Shown here: positions 38,710-47,625 of the stretch, piece after piece
Layout of the letters: the number at the start of each line of letters is the position of its first letter
How positions within the stretch are numbered: the first letter of the stretch is position 1
NCBI GenBank assembly: GCA_963665975.1
Contig: OY762508.1
Coordinates: forward strand, 806,001 to 870,000
Direction of reading: 5' to 3'
Length of the DNA stretch: 64,000 bases
Origin: G963665975 sp963665975
GTDB taxonomy: Bacteria; Bacteroidota; Rhodothermia; Rhodothermales; Bin80
The notes under the pieces: model-generated
What the model was told of the DNA's origin: nothing
Seen by the model: the letters and a program-made list of their open reading frames with translations, nothing else
The model's database searches: none
Made by a program: the position numbers and the translations under genes

Positions 38710-41361
38710 ATGTCCGAGACTGCCAAACTTGTGTATCGGTTCGGTCGTGGCACCGCCGAAGGCGCCAAGGAAATGAAAGCCCTCCTGGGAGGCAAGGGTG
38801 CCAACCTGGCGGAAATGAGCTCAATCGGCCTGCCTGTACCGCCGGGATTCACTATTACAACCGAGACCTGCCAGTATTACTCGGATAACGACCACCAGTG
38901 GCCTGACGGCCTTGCTGCGCAGGTCACAGAAGGCGTGCATCATATTGAGGACGCGCTCGGACGTCGTCTCGGCGACCCCGCCAAGCCCCTTCTCGTCTCG
39001 GTACGCAGTGGCGCAGCCCAGTCTATGCCGGGCATGATGGACACGGTGCTGAACCTTGGCCTGAACGATGACGTGGTGGCGGGTCTGGCCCTGGAAACTG
39101 CCAACGAACGCTTCGCCTACGATGCCTATCGGCGGTTTATCGACATGTTCGGCGCCGTCGTGATGGGGGTAGACCATCACTATTTTGAGGAGGCCATCGC
39201 CGAGATGAAGCGCGAGAAGGGCGTCGAAAACGACCTCGATCTCGACGCGGAGGACCTGAAGCGGCTTGTCAACCACTTCAAGGCGATTTACCGTAGCCAC
39301 ACGCAGCACATGTTTCCGTCGGACCCTGCGGAGCAACTACGCTTTGCCATTAATGCAGTATTCGGATCCTGGGACAGCGCGCGAGCGGTAAAGTATCGAC
39401 AGATCAACAGAATCACGGGACTGATCGGTACCGCTGTAAATGTGCAGGCCATGGTGTACGGAAATATGGGTCCGAACAGTGGAACGGGGGTCTGCTTCAC
39501 ACGCAATCCCTCGACCGGCGCACGAGAGTTGTATGGCGAGTTTCTGGTCAATGCCCAGGGTGAAGATGTCGTAGCCGGCATCCGCACGCCGGAGCCGATC
39601 GCGCAGATGGCTGAGGAATTCCCGCAGCCCTACCGCGAACTCGTCAGCATGACCAATCAACTCGAAAAGCACTATCAGAATATGCAGGATATCGAGTTTA
39701 CCGTCCAGGACGGATCGCTCTTTATACTGCAGACGCGTAATGGAAAGCGCACCGGTAAAGCGGCCATCAAGACTGCTGTGGATCTCGTTCGTGAAGGCCT
39801 GACAGACAAGGTGACGGCCGTCGCAGATCTCGTAGAGCCCGGCCACCTCGACCAGCTCCTCCATCCGGGATTCAAGGATGAAGAGGCATACAAGAGCGAC
39901 GTTATCGCGTCAGGATTGCCGGCCTCTCCCGGTGCAGCCGTAGGGCAAGTCGTTTTTGCGGCCGATGAAGCAGAAGCGTGGCGCCAGGCTGGCAAGAAGG
40001 TAATCCTGGTGCGCATCGAAACCAGCCCGGAAGATGTGGGCGGCATGGATGCGGCAGAAGGTATCTTGACCTCGCGCGGCGGCATGACCAGCCACGCTGC
40101 CGTCGTGGCCCGCGGCTGGGGTAAACCCTGCGTTGCCGGATGTGGCGATATCGTGATCGATTATCGCTCCAAGACGTTTTCCAATGGCCACATCACGGTC
40201 TCCGAGGGTGACTGGCTTTCCATCAACGGGACATCGGGACAGGTCATTCTTGGCGCACAGGAATTGGTCGAGACCGAACTCAGCGATGACTTCGCCACCT
40301 TCATGAAGTGGGCTGACGAAGTCCGACCAATCGGCGTACGTACCAATGCGGACACACCCGAAGACGCCGAAAAGGCCGTCTCCTTCGGCGCAGAAGGCAT
40401 CGGGCTGTGCCGCACCGAGCACATGTTCTTTGAGGGGGATCGCATCCAGGCGGTGCGCGAGATGATCCTGGCATCGTCGGAATCGGAGCGACGCAACGCG
40501 CTGGCAAAACTTTTACCCTATCAGAAAGAAGACTTTCTGGGCATCTTTCGCGCAATGGCCGGCTTCCCCATTACCGTCCGACTGCTGGATCCTCCACTCC
40601 ACGAATTCCTGCCGCACGATGCGGAAGGCGTACGCGAGATGGCTGAGCGGATGGGGATTACGACAGCCGCCGTCCAGGCGAAGATCGCTGAACTCAGCGA
40701 GTACAACCCCATGCTGGGACATCGCGGCTGCCGGCTGGGAGTCACCTATCCGGAAATCACCGAAATGCAGACCCGCGCCATCCTGGAAGCCGCAGTCGAA
40801 CTCAAGGCCCAGGGCGTAGTCGTCTTCCCGGAAATCATGGTGCCCCTCATCGGCACCCTGGAAGAATACACAAACCAGAAACGTATCATCCAGCAGATCG
40901 CCAAGGACGTATTTGCCGAGAAAGGCAGCAGCGTAGACTTCCTCATCGGCACCATGATAGAGGTGCCGAGGGCCGCCCTTACGGCGGACGACATTGCGCG
41001 GGAGGCCGACTTCTTCTCGTTCGGCACCAACGACCTCACGCAGATGTGCTTCGGGTACAGCCGAGACGATGCCGGCAAGTTTCTGCCCCTCTATGTAGAG
41101 CGCAAGATTCTTGCGCATGACCCATTCCAGGTCCTTGATCGGCGTGGCGTCGGACAACTCGTCCAGTTGGGCACCGAGCGTGGCCGGCAGACCAATCCCA
41201 CGCTGAAGGTCGGGATCTGCGGAGAGCATGGCGGGGAGCCCTCGTCGGTGGCATTTTGCTACGATATTGGAATGGATTATGTATCCTGCTCCCCATTCCG
41301 TGTCCCTATCGCCCGCCTCGCCGCCGCACAGGCCCATCTTGCCGCACAGAAGGCCGCTTGA
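38710..41361 (+). CDS. ppdK: Pyruvate, phosphate dikinase
   Basis: PPDK interconverts pyruvate, ATP and phosphate with phosphoenolpyruvate, AMP and pyrophosphate. The start at 38710 is set by the conserved VYRFGRGTAEG N-terminus; the frame extends upstream to 38632 without conservation. The 883-residue protein has the ATP-grasp KALLGGKGANLAEM and GMMDTVLNLGLND. The phosphohistidine domain has GGMTSHAAVVARGWGKPC, where the His carries the phosphate. The PEP barrel has GLCRTEHMFF and CGEHGGEPSSVAF with the catalytic Cys. Length is normal. The asparagine-synthase-like gene follows 45 bases later. Confidence 0.98.
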   Translation: MSETAKLVYRFGRGTAEGAKEMKALLGGKGANLAEMSSIGLPVPPGFTITTETCQYYSDNDHQWPDGLAAQVTEGVHHIEDALGRRLGDPAKPLLVSVRSGAAQSMPGMMDTVLNLGLNDDVVAGLALETANERFAYDAYRRFIDMFGAVVMGVDHHYFEEAIAEMKREKGVENDLDLDAEDLKRLVNHFKAIYRSHTQHMFPSDPAEQLRFAINAVFGSWDSARAVKYRQINRITGLIGTAVNVQAMVYGNMGPNSGTGVCFTRNPSTGARELYGEFLVNAQGEDVVAGIRTPEPIAQMAEEFPQPYRELVSMTNQLEKHYQNMQDIEFTVQDGSLFILQTRNGKRTGKAAIKTAVDLVREGLTDKVTAVADLVEPGHLDQLLHPGFKDEEAYKSDVIASGLPASPGAAVGQVVFAADEAEAWRQAGKKVILVRIETSPEDVGGMDAAEGILTSRGGMTSHAAVVARGWGKPCVAGCGDIVIDYRSKTFSNGHITVSEGDWLSINGTSGQVILGAQELVETELSDDFATFMKWADEVRPIGVRTNADTPEDAEKAVSFGAEGIGLCRTEHMFFEGDRIQAVREMILASSESERRNALAKLLPYQKEDFLGIFRAMAGFPITVRLLDPPLHEFLPHDAEGVREMAERMGITTAAVQAKIAELSEYNPMLGHRGCRLGVTYPEITEMQTRAILEAAVELKAQGVVVFPEIMVPLIGTLEEYTNQKRIIQQIAKDVFAEKGSSVDFLIGTMIEVPRAALTADDIAREADFFSFGTNDLTQMCFGYSRDDAGKFLPLYVERKILAHDPFQVLDRRGVGQLVQLGTERGRQTNPTLKVGICGEHGGEPSSVAFCYDIGMDYVSCSPFRVPIARLAAAQAHLAAQKAA

Positions 41362-41406
41362 TGGATCGCCAGTCCGGGCGACGCGCCGGGCCAAGCCCAG
41401 AACCAT

Positions 41407-43089
41407 ATGAGCTGGGTGTTCGGTTATGCCGGAGCGAGCGTGCCGCCCGGCATCAGCACACTGCACGATACGCCACTGCACGGAGAGGAGGGCGCAGCCC
41501 ACTACGTGCAAGTAGGTGGGCTGCCTGAGACGTGCCATTCTGGAGTGCTTCCTGGTGGCGGCCGATGGTGGGTCGTAGGCATTGGGATCCGGTGTCATGC
41601 ATTGACATGCCATTTTCTTGGTGCTGCAGACTGGCAGGAAGTACTGTCACAGCCACAGCCTGACCTTGCCGTGTTGGATGGCCACTTCGTGGCGGTAAGG
41701 CGCACCGAGAATCGCACTGAAGCCTTTACGGACTCCCTTGGGACACGCACGCTGTATCTGGCGAAGCGGCCAGGTGGCATTGCCTTTTCCACGCGCGTGG
41801 ACTGGCTCGCCACACTCTGCGGCGGACTCTCTATCGACGTAGCAGCGTTCGGTTCTCATTGGCTGGCATTCAACCAGCTTTCCACTCAAAGCCAGATCAA
41901 AGACATTCGCAGGCTGGGGCCCGGAGGCCATGCCGTCATCCAGCACGGCCAACTACAGGTCACCGAATCCCGATTCACCCCCGTCATTGAAGAATCTGAT
42001 CCAGACGGCGCTGAGTTCATAGACACGCTGTCCGCCTTCTGTAATCCTGCCGACGGGCGGGCCGTTAGCCTCGGTCTCTCGGGCGGACTGGACTCCCGGC
42101 TACTATTGACCCTGCAGGGCGGTCCCGTACACATTTTTGGGCCAGCCGATCAAGCGGATGTACGGGTGGCAATGCGCATGGCCACGAGGGTTGGCCTGGC
42201 GCCCGTCCATCTTTACGAGGGCATCCCCAACGCGCACGCCTGTATTGCGCTCCTGCGCGAGCGCGCGGCAACGGCCCAGATCACCTCCGGTGCTTCCAGC
42301 CTGCTGGGCTTACGGTATTATGGCGCCCTGCGCGAACGCGGCCTGCGCGTAATGGATGGAGCCCTGGGAGAGGCCGCGCGGCGGCAGTTCATGAACCGTC
42401 TGTTGATACTCGGCAAAGGAGCAATCACCGGCGGCAATCCCCAACTGATCCTACGGTGCATTCGCGCGGCGCGCGCTGACATCTTCAACGCGGAAGTCCT
42501 CGCGGCGATGATGCGCGGCGCAATGGTCGAAATCGAGGAGGAATTCGCCGCGCTGCCGCCGATTGCCCCGGAGGATGCCGTTGATCTGCTCGGCGTGCGG
42601 GCGCGCCTTCCCAATTTTTTTGGCCTTGAGCAAAACCGGCTGGATGGTATCGCGGAGTGCTACATGCCATTTGCGCAGCCCTCGGTGATGCGGGCGGTGT
42701 TTCGAATACCTGCACGAATGCGCAAGAGCGGGCGCATGTATCGACGCCTCATTCGCGACCGGCGACCAGCACTTGCCCGCTTTCCGCTCGTCAAGGACGG
42801 AAGGACGTACCCGTTCCGCCTGCCTGCGCTTGCGGCCCATATGTTTACACGCGCCAGGAAGTATACCTCCAGGCTACCGGCGCATACGGAGCGTGCACGC
42901 TTTCTGGAAACCTTAAAGCCCTTCGTACTGGATACCGCACACTCGGAGGAGGTGCGCACCTTCACTGCCTACGACGTAGAAAAGATTTCGCGCCTCGTCA
43001 TGGATTATTACAATGGCAACACAGCGCGCGCCGCAGAAGTGGACTGGTGGCTCTCCTTCGAAATGTGGCGACGCATGCTCAAGGGATGA
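41407..43089 (+). CDS. Asparagine-synthase-like protein lacking the N-terminal glutaminase Cys
   Basis: The 560-residue protein has an N-terminal glutamine amidotransferase-like domain, but the residue after the initiator Met is Ser (MSWVFGYAG) and not Cys, so it cannot use glutamine in the normal way. The ATP-pyrophosphatase domain has the PP-loop SGGLDS at about residues 225-230 and continues to the end. This shape is shared by amide- or lactam-forming enzymes such as beta-lactam synthetases and lasso-peptide cyclases, and by many unassigned asparagine-synthase paralogues. No acceptor substrate is obvious. It meets the transglutaminase-like gene tail to tail, with 3 bases between stops. Confidence 0.82.
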   Translation: MSWVFGYAGASVPPGISTLHDTPLHGEEGAAHYVQVGGLPETCHSGVLPGGGRWWVVGIGIRCHALTCHFLGAADWQEVLSQPQPDLAVLDGHFVAVRRTENRTEAFTDSLGTRTLYLAKRPGGIAFSTRVDWLATLCGGLSIDVAAFGSHWLAFNQLSTQSQIKDIRRLGPGGHAVIQHGQLQVTESRFTPVIEESDPDGAEFIDTLSAFCNPADGRAVSLGLSGGLDSRLLLTLQGGPVHIFGPADQADVRVAMRMATRVGLAPVHLYEGIPNAHACIALLRERAATAQITSGASSLLGLRYYGALRERGLRVMDGALGEAARRQFMNRLLILGKGAITGGNPQLILRCIRAARADIFNAEVLAAMMRGAMVEIEEEFAALPPIAPEDAVDLLGVRARLPNFFGLEQNRLDGIAECYMPFAQPSVMRAVFRIPARMRKSGRMYRRLIRDRRPALARFPLVKDGRTYPFRLPALAAHMFTRARKYTSRLPAHTERARFLETLKPFVLDTAHSEEVRTFTAYDVEKISRLVMDYYNGNTARAAEVDWWLSFEMWRRMLKG

Positions 43090-43092
43090 CTC

Positions 43093-43674
43093 TTACGAAG
43101 CGCGGGATCGCCATAAGGCGTATCCCGTGTAGACGTACCGGGCAAGGTTTCCGTCTACGCTCACCTCCGGTACGTATTCGTGCGCCACGCGAAACAGCGG
43201 CGCGACCATTTGCAATCGCGTACGAATACTCGGGTCGAATACGAAACTTTCCCCGTTCTGGCGGAAAACCACCCAGGCATGTCCACGACTGTGGCCCTCC
43301 GGATGTAGCACATAGCCCACGATGAATTCCGCATCATACCCGAGGCGTACAAGTTTTCGCCATGCCCACAACGCAAAATCTTCGCAGTCCCCTTGCCTCA
43401 TGCGTTCAAAGGCGCACGGATGTTGCCAATAGTCTGGGTGGCGGAATAGATCCCGATCGGTAGCATACGTGCACCCGAGTAGCCACTCCAGAACGTCTTC
43501 CAGGGAAACCACCTCCACGGTACTCTCTCCCTGTAAGTACCAATCAAATGGCTGACGTGAACCCAGTCCGTAGACATGGACCGGGACCGGCGCGGCGATG
43601 CGATCCCACGGGCCGGCCGCCCGCACGGTGCGGAGTAGAAATCGAAGAATGCGTCTATGCAGCGCTCTGAACAT
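43093..43674 (-). CDS. Transglutaminase-like cysteine protease/transferase-fold protein
   Basis: The 193-residue protein has a transglutaminase-like catalytic triad: Cys97 in QGDCEDFALWAW, His132 in RGHAWVVF and Asp147 in FVFDPSI. The start is taken as the ATG at 43674; a TTG two codons earlier is possible. There is no clear signal peptide, only a basic N-terminus (HRRILRFLLR). Members of this fold act as proteases, transglutaminases or amidases; the GDCEDF pattern is also seen in LapG-type proteases. It lies downstream of a small membrane protein on the same strand and convergent with the asparagine-synthase-like gene. Its substrate is unknown. Confidence 0.75.
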   Translation of the reverse strand: MFRALHRRILRFLLRTVRAAGPWDRIAAPVPVHVYGLGSRQPFDWYLQGESTVEVVSLEDVLEWLLGCTYATDRDLFRHPDYWQHPCAFERMRQGDCEDFALWAWRKLVRLGYDAEFIVGYVLHPEGHSRGHAWVVFRQNGESFVFDPSIRTRLQMVAPLFRVAHEYVPEVSVDGNLARYVYTGYALWRSRAS

Positions 43675-43703
43675 GGGCAAGCAGGCACACGAACGAGGGC
43701 ACG

Positions 43704-43979
43704 TTACTCTTCCCTTTTCTCTGCAGGCAACGCCCGCGGATAGGATTCCGGAAGGCGCCTGACACTTCCTTCCAGCACATCTATCCGTTCATGCAGCGAA
43801 GCCGTCCCTGCCGCCACGGCTCTGTGTATCATGGCTTCGAGTTCGCTCTGGCCGATTTCGGATGCGCTCTTCTTGCGCCTGTCCCGAAAGAAGTTCAGCA
43901 CCATCTTGACCAATATGAGTACAAAACCTGCGGTCATTGCCGCGGTGAATATGATGAGAAAGGCAAGTTCTTCTTCCAT
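43704..43979 (-). CDS. Small single-pass membrane protein (91 aa)
   Basis: No family is recognised. Residues about 6-30 form one strong membrane segment (FLIIFTAAMTAGFVLILVKM), followed by a basic FRDRRKK stop-transfer stretch. A probable coiled coil at about 45-72 ends in SLHERIDVLEGSVRRLPE. The layout resembles phage-shock-type or other small anchor proteins in architecture only. It is 26 bases downstream of the glutaryl-CoA dehydrogenase-type gene and about 29 bases upstream of the transglutaminase-like gene, all on the minus strand, so the three are probably co-transcribed. Confidence 0.65.
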   Translation of the reverse strand: MEEELAFLIIFTAAMTAGFVLILVKMVLNFFRDRRKKSASEIGQSELEAMIHRAVAAGTASLHERIDVLEGSVRRLPESYPRALPAEKREE

Positions 43980-44005
43980 GGCAGTTGTTTGGGCAGACGT
44001 GGTAT

Positions 44006-45220
44006 CTATGGGAGGTCGTTTCCGCGGGGCACAAAGGACTGTATGCCAGTAATAGCACGTCCCAGTATTAGCCCGTGGATATCGTAGGTCCCTTCGTACG
44101 TGTTAACACTTTCAAGGTTGACCATATGATGAATTACGCGAAATTCTCCGCTGATGCCGTTGCCCCCCAACATGTCGCGGGCCGTGCGGGCGATCTCGAG
44201 CGCCGCGTGGCAGTTGTTGCGTTTGGCCAATGACACCATTTCAGGCACCAGCCTTCCATCGTCCATCAGCATACCCAGACGCCACGCCAAGAGCTGCATC
44301 TGCGTAATCTGGGTCAACATGTCTGCAAGCCTGGTTTGCACGAGCTGCATGGAGGCAAGTGGATACCCGAACTGGCGTCGCTCCAGGACATACTGTCGGG
44401 CGCGCCGGTAACAATCCTCAGCGGCTCCAAGCGCCCCCCATACGATCCCATAGCGGGCGCTGTTCAGGCAGGTGAACGGTCCTTTCAGGCCAACGACTTC
44501 CGGAAAAACGCTGGCGTCGGGAACAAACACATCGTCGAACACAAGTTCGCCCGTAAGAGACGCACGCAGAGACATCTTGTTGCCGGTCTTGGGCGTCGTG
44601 AAGCCCTCCGCTCCCCGTTCCACGAGAAATCCCCGAATTACACCCTTTGCGTCGGCCGTCTCTTTTGCCTTCGCCCACACGACGGCGATATCGGCTTCCG
44701 GGGCATTGGTGATCCAGGTCTTGGCGCCATTTAGGACCCAGCCGCCATCAGCGCGTATCGCGGTCGATTCCATCGAGCCGGGGTCGGAGCCATGATTGGG
44801 CTCGGTAAGCCCGAAGCATCCGATAATTTCTCCGGTCGCCAGACGCGGCAAGTACTGCGTCCGCTGCTCGTCGGTGCCGAATTTCCATATCGGCAGCATG
44901 ACAAGCGAACTCTGGACGGACATAAAGGAGCGATATCCGGAATCGATCCGCTCAAGCTCTCGCGCGACGAGCCCATAGGATGTATAGCTGACTCCTGCAC
45001 CGCCGTACTCTTCGGGTATGAACGCCCCCAGAAGACCCAGGGCGCCCATTTCTCGAGGAATCTCGCGATGAAAGACCGCATCCTGATTGCCTTCCAACGC
45101 GCGGGGCTCGAGTCTGTCCTGGGCGTAGCGATGGGCTGTCTGCATGATCAGCCATTCCTCTTCGCCCAACATCGACTCGAAGAGGTAGGCGTCACTGCTA
45201 TTGAGCTTCGGTTTGGACAT
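44006..45220 (-). CDS. Acyl-CoA dehydrogenase, glutaryl-CoA dehydrogenase type
   Basis: The 404-residue flavoprotein starts at the ATG at 45220, because MSKPKLNSSDAYLFESML is followed by the family core and the frame upstream to 45358 is unconserved. It has FGLTEPNHGSDPGSM in the FAD/substrate pocket, ARYGIVWGALGAAE, RNNCHAALEIARTARDMLGG and a catalytic Glu376 in NTYEGTYDIHGL. These segments are close to glutaryl-CoA dehydrogenase, which oxidises and decarboxylates glutaryl-CoA to crotonyl-CoA in lysine and aromatic degradation. No other gene of that pathway is nearby, so the exact acyl-CoA is inferred. Confidence 0.9.
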   Translation of the reverse strand: MSKPKLNSSDAYLFESMLGEEEWLIMQTAHRYAQDRLEPRALEGNQDAVFHREIPREMGALGLLGAFIPEEYGGAGVSYTSYGLVARELERIDSGYRSFMSVQSSLVMLPIWKFGTDEQRTQYLPRLATGEIIGCFGLTEPNHGSDPGSMESTAIRADGGWVLNGAKTWITNAPEADIAVVWAKAKETADAKGVIRGFLVERGAEGFTTPKTGNKMSLRASLTGELVFDDVFVPDASVFPEVVGLKGPFTCLNSARYGIVWGALGAAEDCYRRARQYVLERRQFGYPLASMQLVQTRLADMLTQITQMQLLAWRLGMLMDDGRLVPEMVSLAKRNNCHAALEIARTARDMLGGNGISGEFRVIHHMVNLESVNTYEGTYDIHGLILGRAITGIQSFVPRGNDLP

Positions 45221-45369
45221 ATTTATCCGACCCTTCCGTTTCCGTGAGTATCTGGGTTTATCCACCCTGTTACCCGTAATAAATGGTGTCGTTCGCGTAT
45301 CTTGCTGATTATCGGGCAACCAAGCCCTGCCACGTAATGTGTTATGCCGATTAACCAACTTGCCTTCCT

Positions 45370-45882
45370 ATGACTCGCCCCGCGTTCTACGTATGTTGCG
45401 CCCTGTTGGGTGCGCAGATCCTCCCCACGCAAACGGAGGCACAGAGCCTGAACCCGCGATTTGGCTTCGGCTTCCACACCACCCTGACGACGGGGGAAAG
45501 CCTAATCGGCATCGGACTGCGAGGACGGGGATCAGCGCCAATAAATGAGAATCTGTCTTTTGCCATAGACGCCGGGATCACGGGATTCGTCCTCAAGGGT
45601 CGCGATGATGCGAAATATATTTTCGAGCCCCAGGTATCAGCCATCGTCACGATTGATCCGGACAATGCCCGATCACCATATATCCTGGGGGGTCTGGGAG
45701 GACACATCCCATTCGGTCGGGAACGGCTGCAAGAAGACGGCGGCCCCACCGTCCATCTCGGTGTAGGGTGGGTCCGCTCGCTTAACAGCATCTCACTGTT
45801 CTTCGAACTCAACCCGGCGCTGATCATTGCGCGGACCTCGGTCGGCATGGCACTGCCGGTCCGCTTCGGCATCGTGCTATAG
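45370..45882 (+). CDS. Small exported barrel-like protein (170 aa)
   Basis: No family is recognised. The N-terminus is a signal peptide (FYVCCALLGAQILPTQTEAQS). The mature part is made of short amphipathic strands separated by glycine-rich turns, with an aromatic strand near the end (SISLFFELNPALIIA). This pattern suits a small 8-stranded outer-membrane barrel of the OmpW/OmpA-barrel kind. It lies between the divergent dehydrogenase gene and hemW, 87 bases before the latter. A lipid- or stress-related envelope role would be a guess. Confidence 0.6.
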   Translation: MTRPAFYVCCALLGAQILPTQTEAQSLNPRFGFGFHTTLTTGESLIGIGLRGRGSAPINENLSFAIDAGITGFVLKGRDDAKYIFEPQVSAIVTIDPDNARSPYILGGLGGHIPFGRERLQEDGGPTVHLGVGWVRSLNSISLFFELNPALIIARTSVGMALPVRFGIVL

Positions 45883-45969
45883 ATGACTATGACACGTTGC
45901 CGGGCGTTATTGCGCGCGGTCTTCGGGATTCCCTAGCATTGAGGCGGTCCACACTCAGGGTGTAGTGGC

Positions 45970-47130
45970 ATGCTAGGCATCTACCTACATATTCCATTCT
46001 GCACCCAGCGTTGCGTGTACTGCGATTTCTATTTCGTCACCACGCGGAGGGATCATAGTTCGTTTGTAGACGCGCTGTGCAGGGAAATCGCCCTCTCGGC
46101 CATGGACGAGCCTGTAGATACCATCTACTTTGGTGGTGGGACGCCGTCGCGTCTGTCTCTTTCGGATATCCAGCGTATCCTGGCCGCCCTGCGGGAAGCA
46201 TTAGACTGTTCGTCAGCGAGCGAGATAACGCTGGAAATGAACCCCGAGGATGCCGATCTCGGGTATCTCCGCGGCCTCCGCACAATAGGCATTAACCGAA
46301 TCAGTCTTGGCATTCAGTCCTTTCAGGACGCTGATCTGCGGTTCATGCATCGGAGTCACACGCGCGCTGACGGTGAGGCGGCCTTAGATGCCATTCCGAG
46401 TGCCGGTTTCGAGAACTTCACGGTCGATCTGATCTTCGGCCTTCCCGATCAGCGAACCGACGCGTGGGCCAGCAACCTCGAACGCGTCGTCGGAACGGGA
46501 ACACCTCATATTTCGACCTATGGGCTGACCATCGAGCAGCGCACTCCCCTTCACCGACAAGTCGCCCGCGGGCTGGTGCAACCGCCGAGCGAGGACGAAC
46601 TCGCAACCCAGTACCGCATTGCCATGGAGACCTTGCGGTCGCACGGGTACGAACACTACGAGATTTCAAGCTTCGCCCTGCCGGGCTTCCGCGCCGTACA
46701 CAACCAGCGGTACTGGAATCATGCCGACTATCTCGGCTTCGGGCCGTCTGCACATTCGTTCCGATGGACCGCTGAAAAGGGTGCTGTCCGCTGGAGCAAC
46801 GTACGGAGTCTTGCCCGGTACGAAGCGTCGTTGCAACAGGATGCACTGCCGGTAGCCTCGAAGGAAACGCTGACACCGGACATGCTCGCCCGCGAACGAA
46901 TCTTGCTAAGCCTGCGCACTTCGAACGGTCTGGACCTAGAACTACTCCGCTCCACCTATCATGTCGACCTGGCTTCCGGCAAGCATGAAGTACTGGCGCA
47001 ATTGACACGTGGCGGCTTCATAGAAAAGCCCGAAAGCGGGCGCCTCCGCCTCACCGACCGCGGCAAGCTCGTGTGCGACTCGGTGACTGCGCGCCTGATC
47101 GGCGAACACGTAACGGCGCCCACCGTATAA
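45970..47130 (+). CDS. hemW: Radical SAM heme chaperone HemW
   Basis: The 386-residue protein has the radical SAM cluster motif with Cys11, Cys15 and Cys18 (FCTQRCVYCDFY). GGGTPS and EMNPEDAD follow in the SAM-binding barrel, then the HemN-family GINRISLGIQSF segment. The longer coproporphyrinogen oxidase HemN has CxxxCxxCxC; here the fourth position is Phe, which fits HemW, the heme-trafficking homologue often misannotated as an oxidase. The C-terminal region has the winged-helix HemN domain. It heads a likely operon with the two DUF192 genes. Confidence 0.93.
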   Translation: MLGIYLHIPFCTQRCVYCDFYFVTTRRDHSSFVDALCREIALSAMDEPVDTIYFGGGTPSRLSLSDIQRILAALREALDCSSASEITLEMNPEDADLGYLRGLRTIGINRISLGIQSFQDADLRFMHRSHTRADGEAALDAIPSAGFENFTVDLIFGLPDQRTDAWASNLERVVGTGTPHISTYGLTIEQRTPLHRQVARGLVQPPSEDELATQYRIAMETLRSHGYEHYEISSFALPGFRAVHNQRYWNHADYLGFGPSAHSFRWTAEKGAVRWSNVRSLARYEASLQQDALPVASKETLTPDMLARERILLSLRTSNGLDLELLRSTYHVDLASGKHEVLAQLTRGGFIEKPESGRLRLTDRGKLVCDSVTARLIGEHVTAPTV

Positions 47131-47164
47131 TTTCCGCGAGAGCATCCTTGTCCCAACGGGTCCT

Positions 47165-47614
47165 ATGCGCGCCTTTATATTGTGTCTCTTGCTGCTCGTC
47201 GCAGCCTGCCGAGAGGATACACCTCCGCAGCCTAAGCAGGGCACACTGGCCTTCCTGGACACTAGCGGCGCTGTAATCCGATCAATCACCGTTGAGATCG
47301 CAGAAGACGAGGCAAGCCGGCAGCAGGGGCTCATGCACAGGCGGCAACTGACCTTGAGCGAAGGGATGTTGTTCTTGTTTCCGGAGCCGGACTCACTGAG
47401 TTTCTGGATGAAGAACACGATGTTGCCGCTCGACATCATGTTCGTCGCGGCGGATTCCAGTATTATCAACATCGCCGAGCGCACGACGCCGCTTTCCACC
47501 ATGCGTGTAACCTCTGACGGGCTTGCCCAGTATGTCGTAGAGGTCCGCGGCGGATTCAGTGACCGCTTCGGCATCGACGAACAGGTCAGCGTACGATGGA
47601 AGCGCACCCCATAA
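47165..47614 (+). CDS. DUF192 lipoprotein, first of two
   Basis: The 149-residue protein has a lipoprotein signal ending in LLVAAC at residue 16. The DUF192 fold follows, with RQQGLMHRRQL, GMLFLFPEPDSLSFWMKNT and a PLDIMFV segment. DUF192 proteins are small soluble beta-barrels, often exported and of unknown role. A second copy follows immediately, and the two share the same motif order, so they arose by tandem duplication. The upstream hemW gene ends 34 bases before. Confidence 0.88.
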   Translation: MRAFILCLLLLVAACREDTPPQPKQGTLAFLDTSGAVIRSITVEIAEDEASRQQGLMHRRQLTLSEGMLFLFPEPDSLSFWMKNTMLPLDIMFVAADSSIINIAERTTPLSTMRVTSDGLAQYVVEVRGGFSDRFGIDEQVSVRWKRTP

Positions 47615-47625
47615 CGGCCGATAGC

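Noticed and set aside
40513..41613. A 366-codon open frame on the minus strand.
   Set aside because: It lies opposite the end of ppdK, which is strongly conserved, and its product has no domain. It is a shadow of ppdK codon use.
41407..43979. A lasso-peptide biosynthesis locus.
   Set aside because: The cyclase-like and transglutaminase-like folds are present, but no precursor peptide, recognition element or exporter is seen and the genes are convergent. Kept only as a weak comparison in the findings.
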